DNA of 64,000 nucleotides from VRUE01 sp963697805 (GTDB lineage Bacteria; Actinomycetota; Thermoleophilia; Solirubrobacterales; 70-9). The notes beneath the pieces are model-generated. The model was not told where the DNA came from, did not search any database, and saw only the letters and a program-made list of their open reading frames with translations. The position numbers were made by a program, and so were the translations under genes. Location: NCBI GenBank assembly GCA_963697805.1, contig CAVOPB010000001.1, forward strand, positions 372,001 to 436,000, written 5' to 3'. Positions 63,667 to 64,000 of the stretch are shown here, piece after piece (positions within the stretch are counted from its first letter, which is position 1; every line of letters starts with the position of its first letter).

Positions 63667-63812
63667 CTATCGGTGACGCCGGCCCATCACATCCGCTTCG
63701 CGGAGGCCGAGCACCTGAAAGGGGGACCGCCTTACCGCAGAGCGGAAGTGCGACCCCCCTCAGCTATCTCTGAGCGGCTTCCCCTGGTCACAGACCTCGC
63801 TACCGATAGCTG
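63667..63812. repeat. Nested inverted repeats after the hydrogenase operon
   Basis: CTATCGGT (63667-63674) pairs with ACCGATAG (63802-63809), AGGGGG (63720-63725) with CCCCCT (63755-63760), and CAGCTATC (63761-63768) with GATAGCTG (63805-63812); internal CCGC/GCGG stems add more. It lies between convergent genes and could be a terminator or structured RNA. No T-run is seen. Confidence 0.45.
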
Positions 63813-63816
63813 CGCC

Positions 63817-64000
63817 TTAGCCAGCCATTGCCGCTTGGGCCTCGGCCAGTTTCGCCCGAAGCGTGTCAACTCCCTCCTTGAACTCAAGCAACGGGCGCAC
63901 CTCCCAGGTGGCCAGCCCGAACAGCGGGTAGTCCGTGATCAGGTCCAGGACCTCGCGATGGGACTCGGCGTTCGCGACGCTGAAGCCGCCGCCCTCCAGG
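63817..64000 (-). CDS. Muconolactone-isomerase-like small protein (5' part outside)
   Basis: 61 C-terminal residues of a frame that continues beyond the window: GGGFSVANAESHREVLDLIT, DYPLFGLATWEVRPLLEFKE, ending AQAAMAG. The pattern of a beta strand, helix and PLF..(A/M)..WEV.PL resembles the ferredoxin-like fold of muconolactone isomerase or YCII/DUF3303 proteins. The start is not visible. Possibly a catabolic or accessory enzyme. Confidence 0.6.
   Translation of the reverse strand, partial: LEGGGFSVANAESHREVLDLITDYPLFGLATWEVRPLLEFKEGVDTLRAKLAEAQAAMAG

Noticed and set aside
1..64000. CRISPR arrays, rRNA genes and insertion sequences
   Set aside because: No regularly spaced direct repeats, no rRNA-like sequence and no transposase-like protein were seen.

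Overview
The window is GC-rich, densely packed bacterial DNA. Gene content and style point to an actinobacterium, most likely class Thermoleophilia (Solirubrobacterales-like). The grounds are secreted proteins with an N-terminal 'RPSPA...ALGGTVYAAKKL' stretch, a Cys-repeat propeller-like protein, MraZ-controlled dcw genes, and many genes with a TANNNT box only 6-8 nt before the start codon (leaderless transcripts). The taxonomic call is inference from style, not from a marker gene.

Region 1 (1-14480, minus strand) is a division and cell-wall cluster in the order mraZ-rsmH-ftsL-ftsI-murE-murF-mraY-(GNAT, hydrolase stub)-murD-ftsW-murG-murC-murB-ftsQ, mostly joined by 4-nt start/stop overlaps. 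MraZ boxes and a strong leader hairpin precede mraZ. Region 2 (14548-21175) has a tad/Flp pilus operon (cpaB, tadA, tadB, tadC) co-transcribed with a soluble histidine kinase, an OmpR-type regulator and a DUF192 protein. A type IV pilin gene lies divergently. Region 3 (21215-26849) has a frameshifted PfkB kinase, a CpsB-type PHP phosphatase, a degenerate Rho paralogue, a transaldolase and GlpD.

Region 4 (26872-33691, minus strand) is the most interesting part. A cobalamin riboswitch heads an operon of two secreted DUF4430 (transcobalamin C-terminal-like) proteins, EcfT and a fused EcfA-EcfA ATPase. Next comes an ECF S component fused to a six-repeat alpha/alpha-barrel like the N-terminal domain of transcobalamin and intrinsic factor. 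A nitroreductase-family gene follows 4 nt later. I read this as a B12-capture and uptake machine built from the two domains of animal B12 carriers. The S-component gene carries an apparent 1-nt frameshift.

Region 5 (33792-50496) is accessory: secreted proteins and a serine protease, CsoR with a clear operator, a MarR/MFS efflux pair with operators over the promoter, a seven-repeat secreted protein, an RTX/MopE-like protein, a hydroxyacid dehydrogenase lacking a canonical start, a permease, small stress-type genes, a large LuxR/ATPase regulator and a berberine-bridge-type oxidase. Region 6 (50522-56580) is redox: a three-piece cytochrome b, ApbE, ferredoxin reductase plus ferredoxin, a lipoprotein, two single-pass proteins and a ferric-reductase-like bis-haem protein. 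Region 7 (58412-63644), next to a tRNA 3' remnant, is a complete group 3b-type [NiFe]-hydrogenase operon with a cyclic-nucleotide-binding protein and the maturation protease. The window ends in a partial gene on the minus strand.
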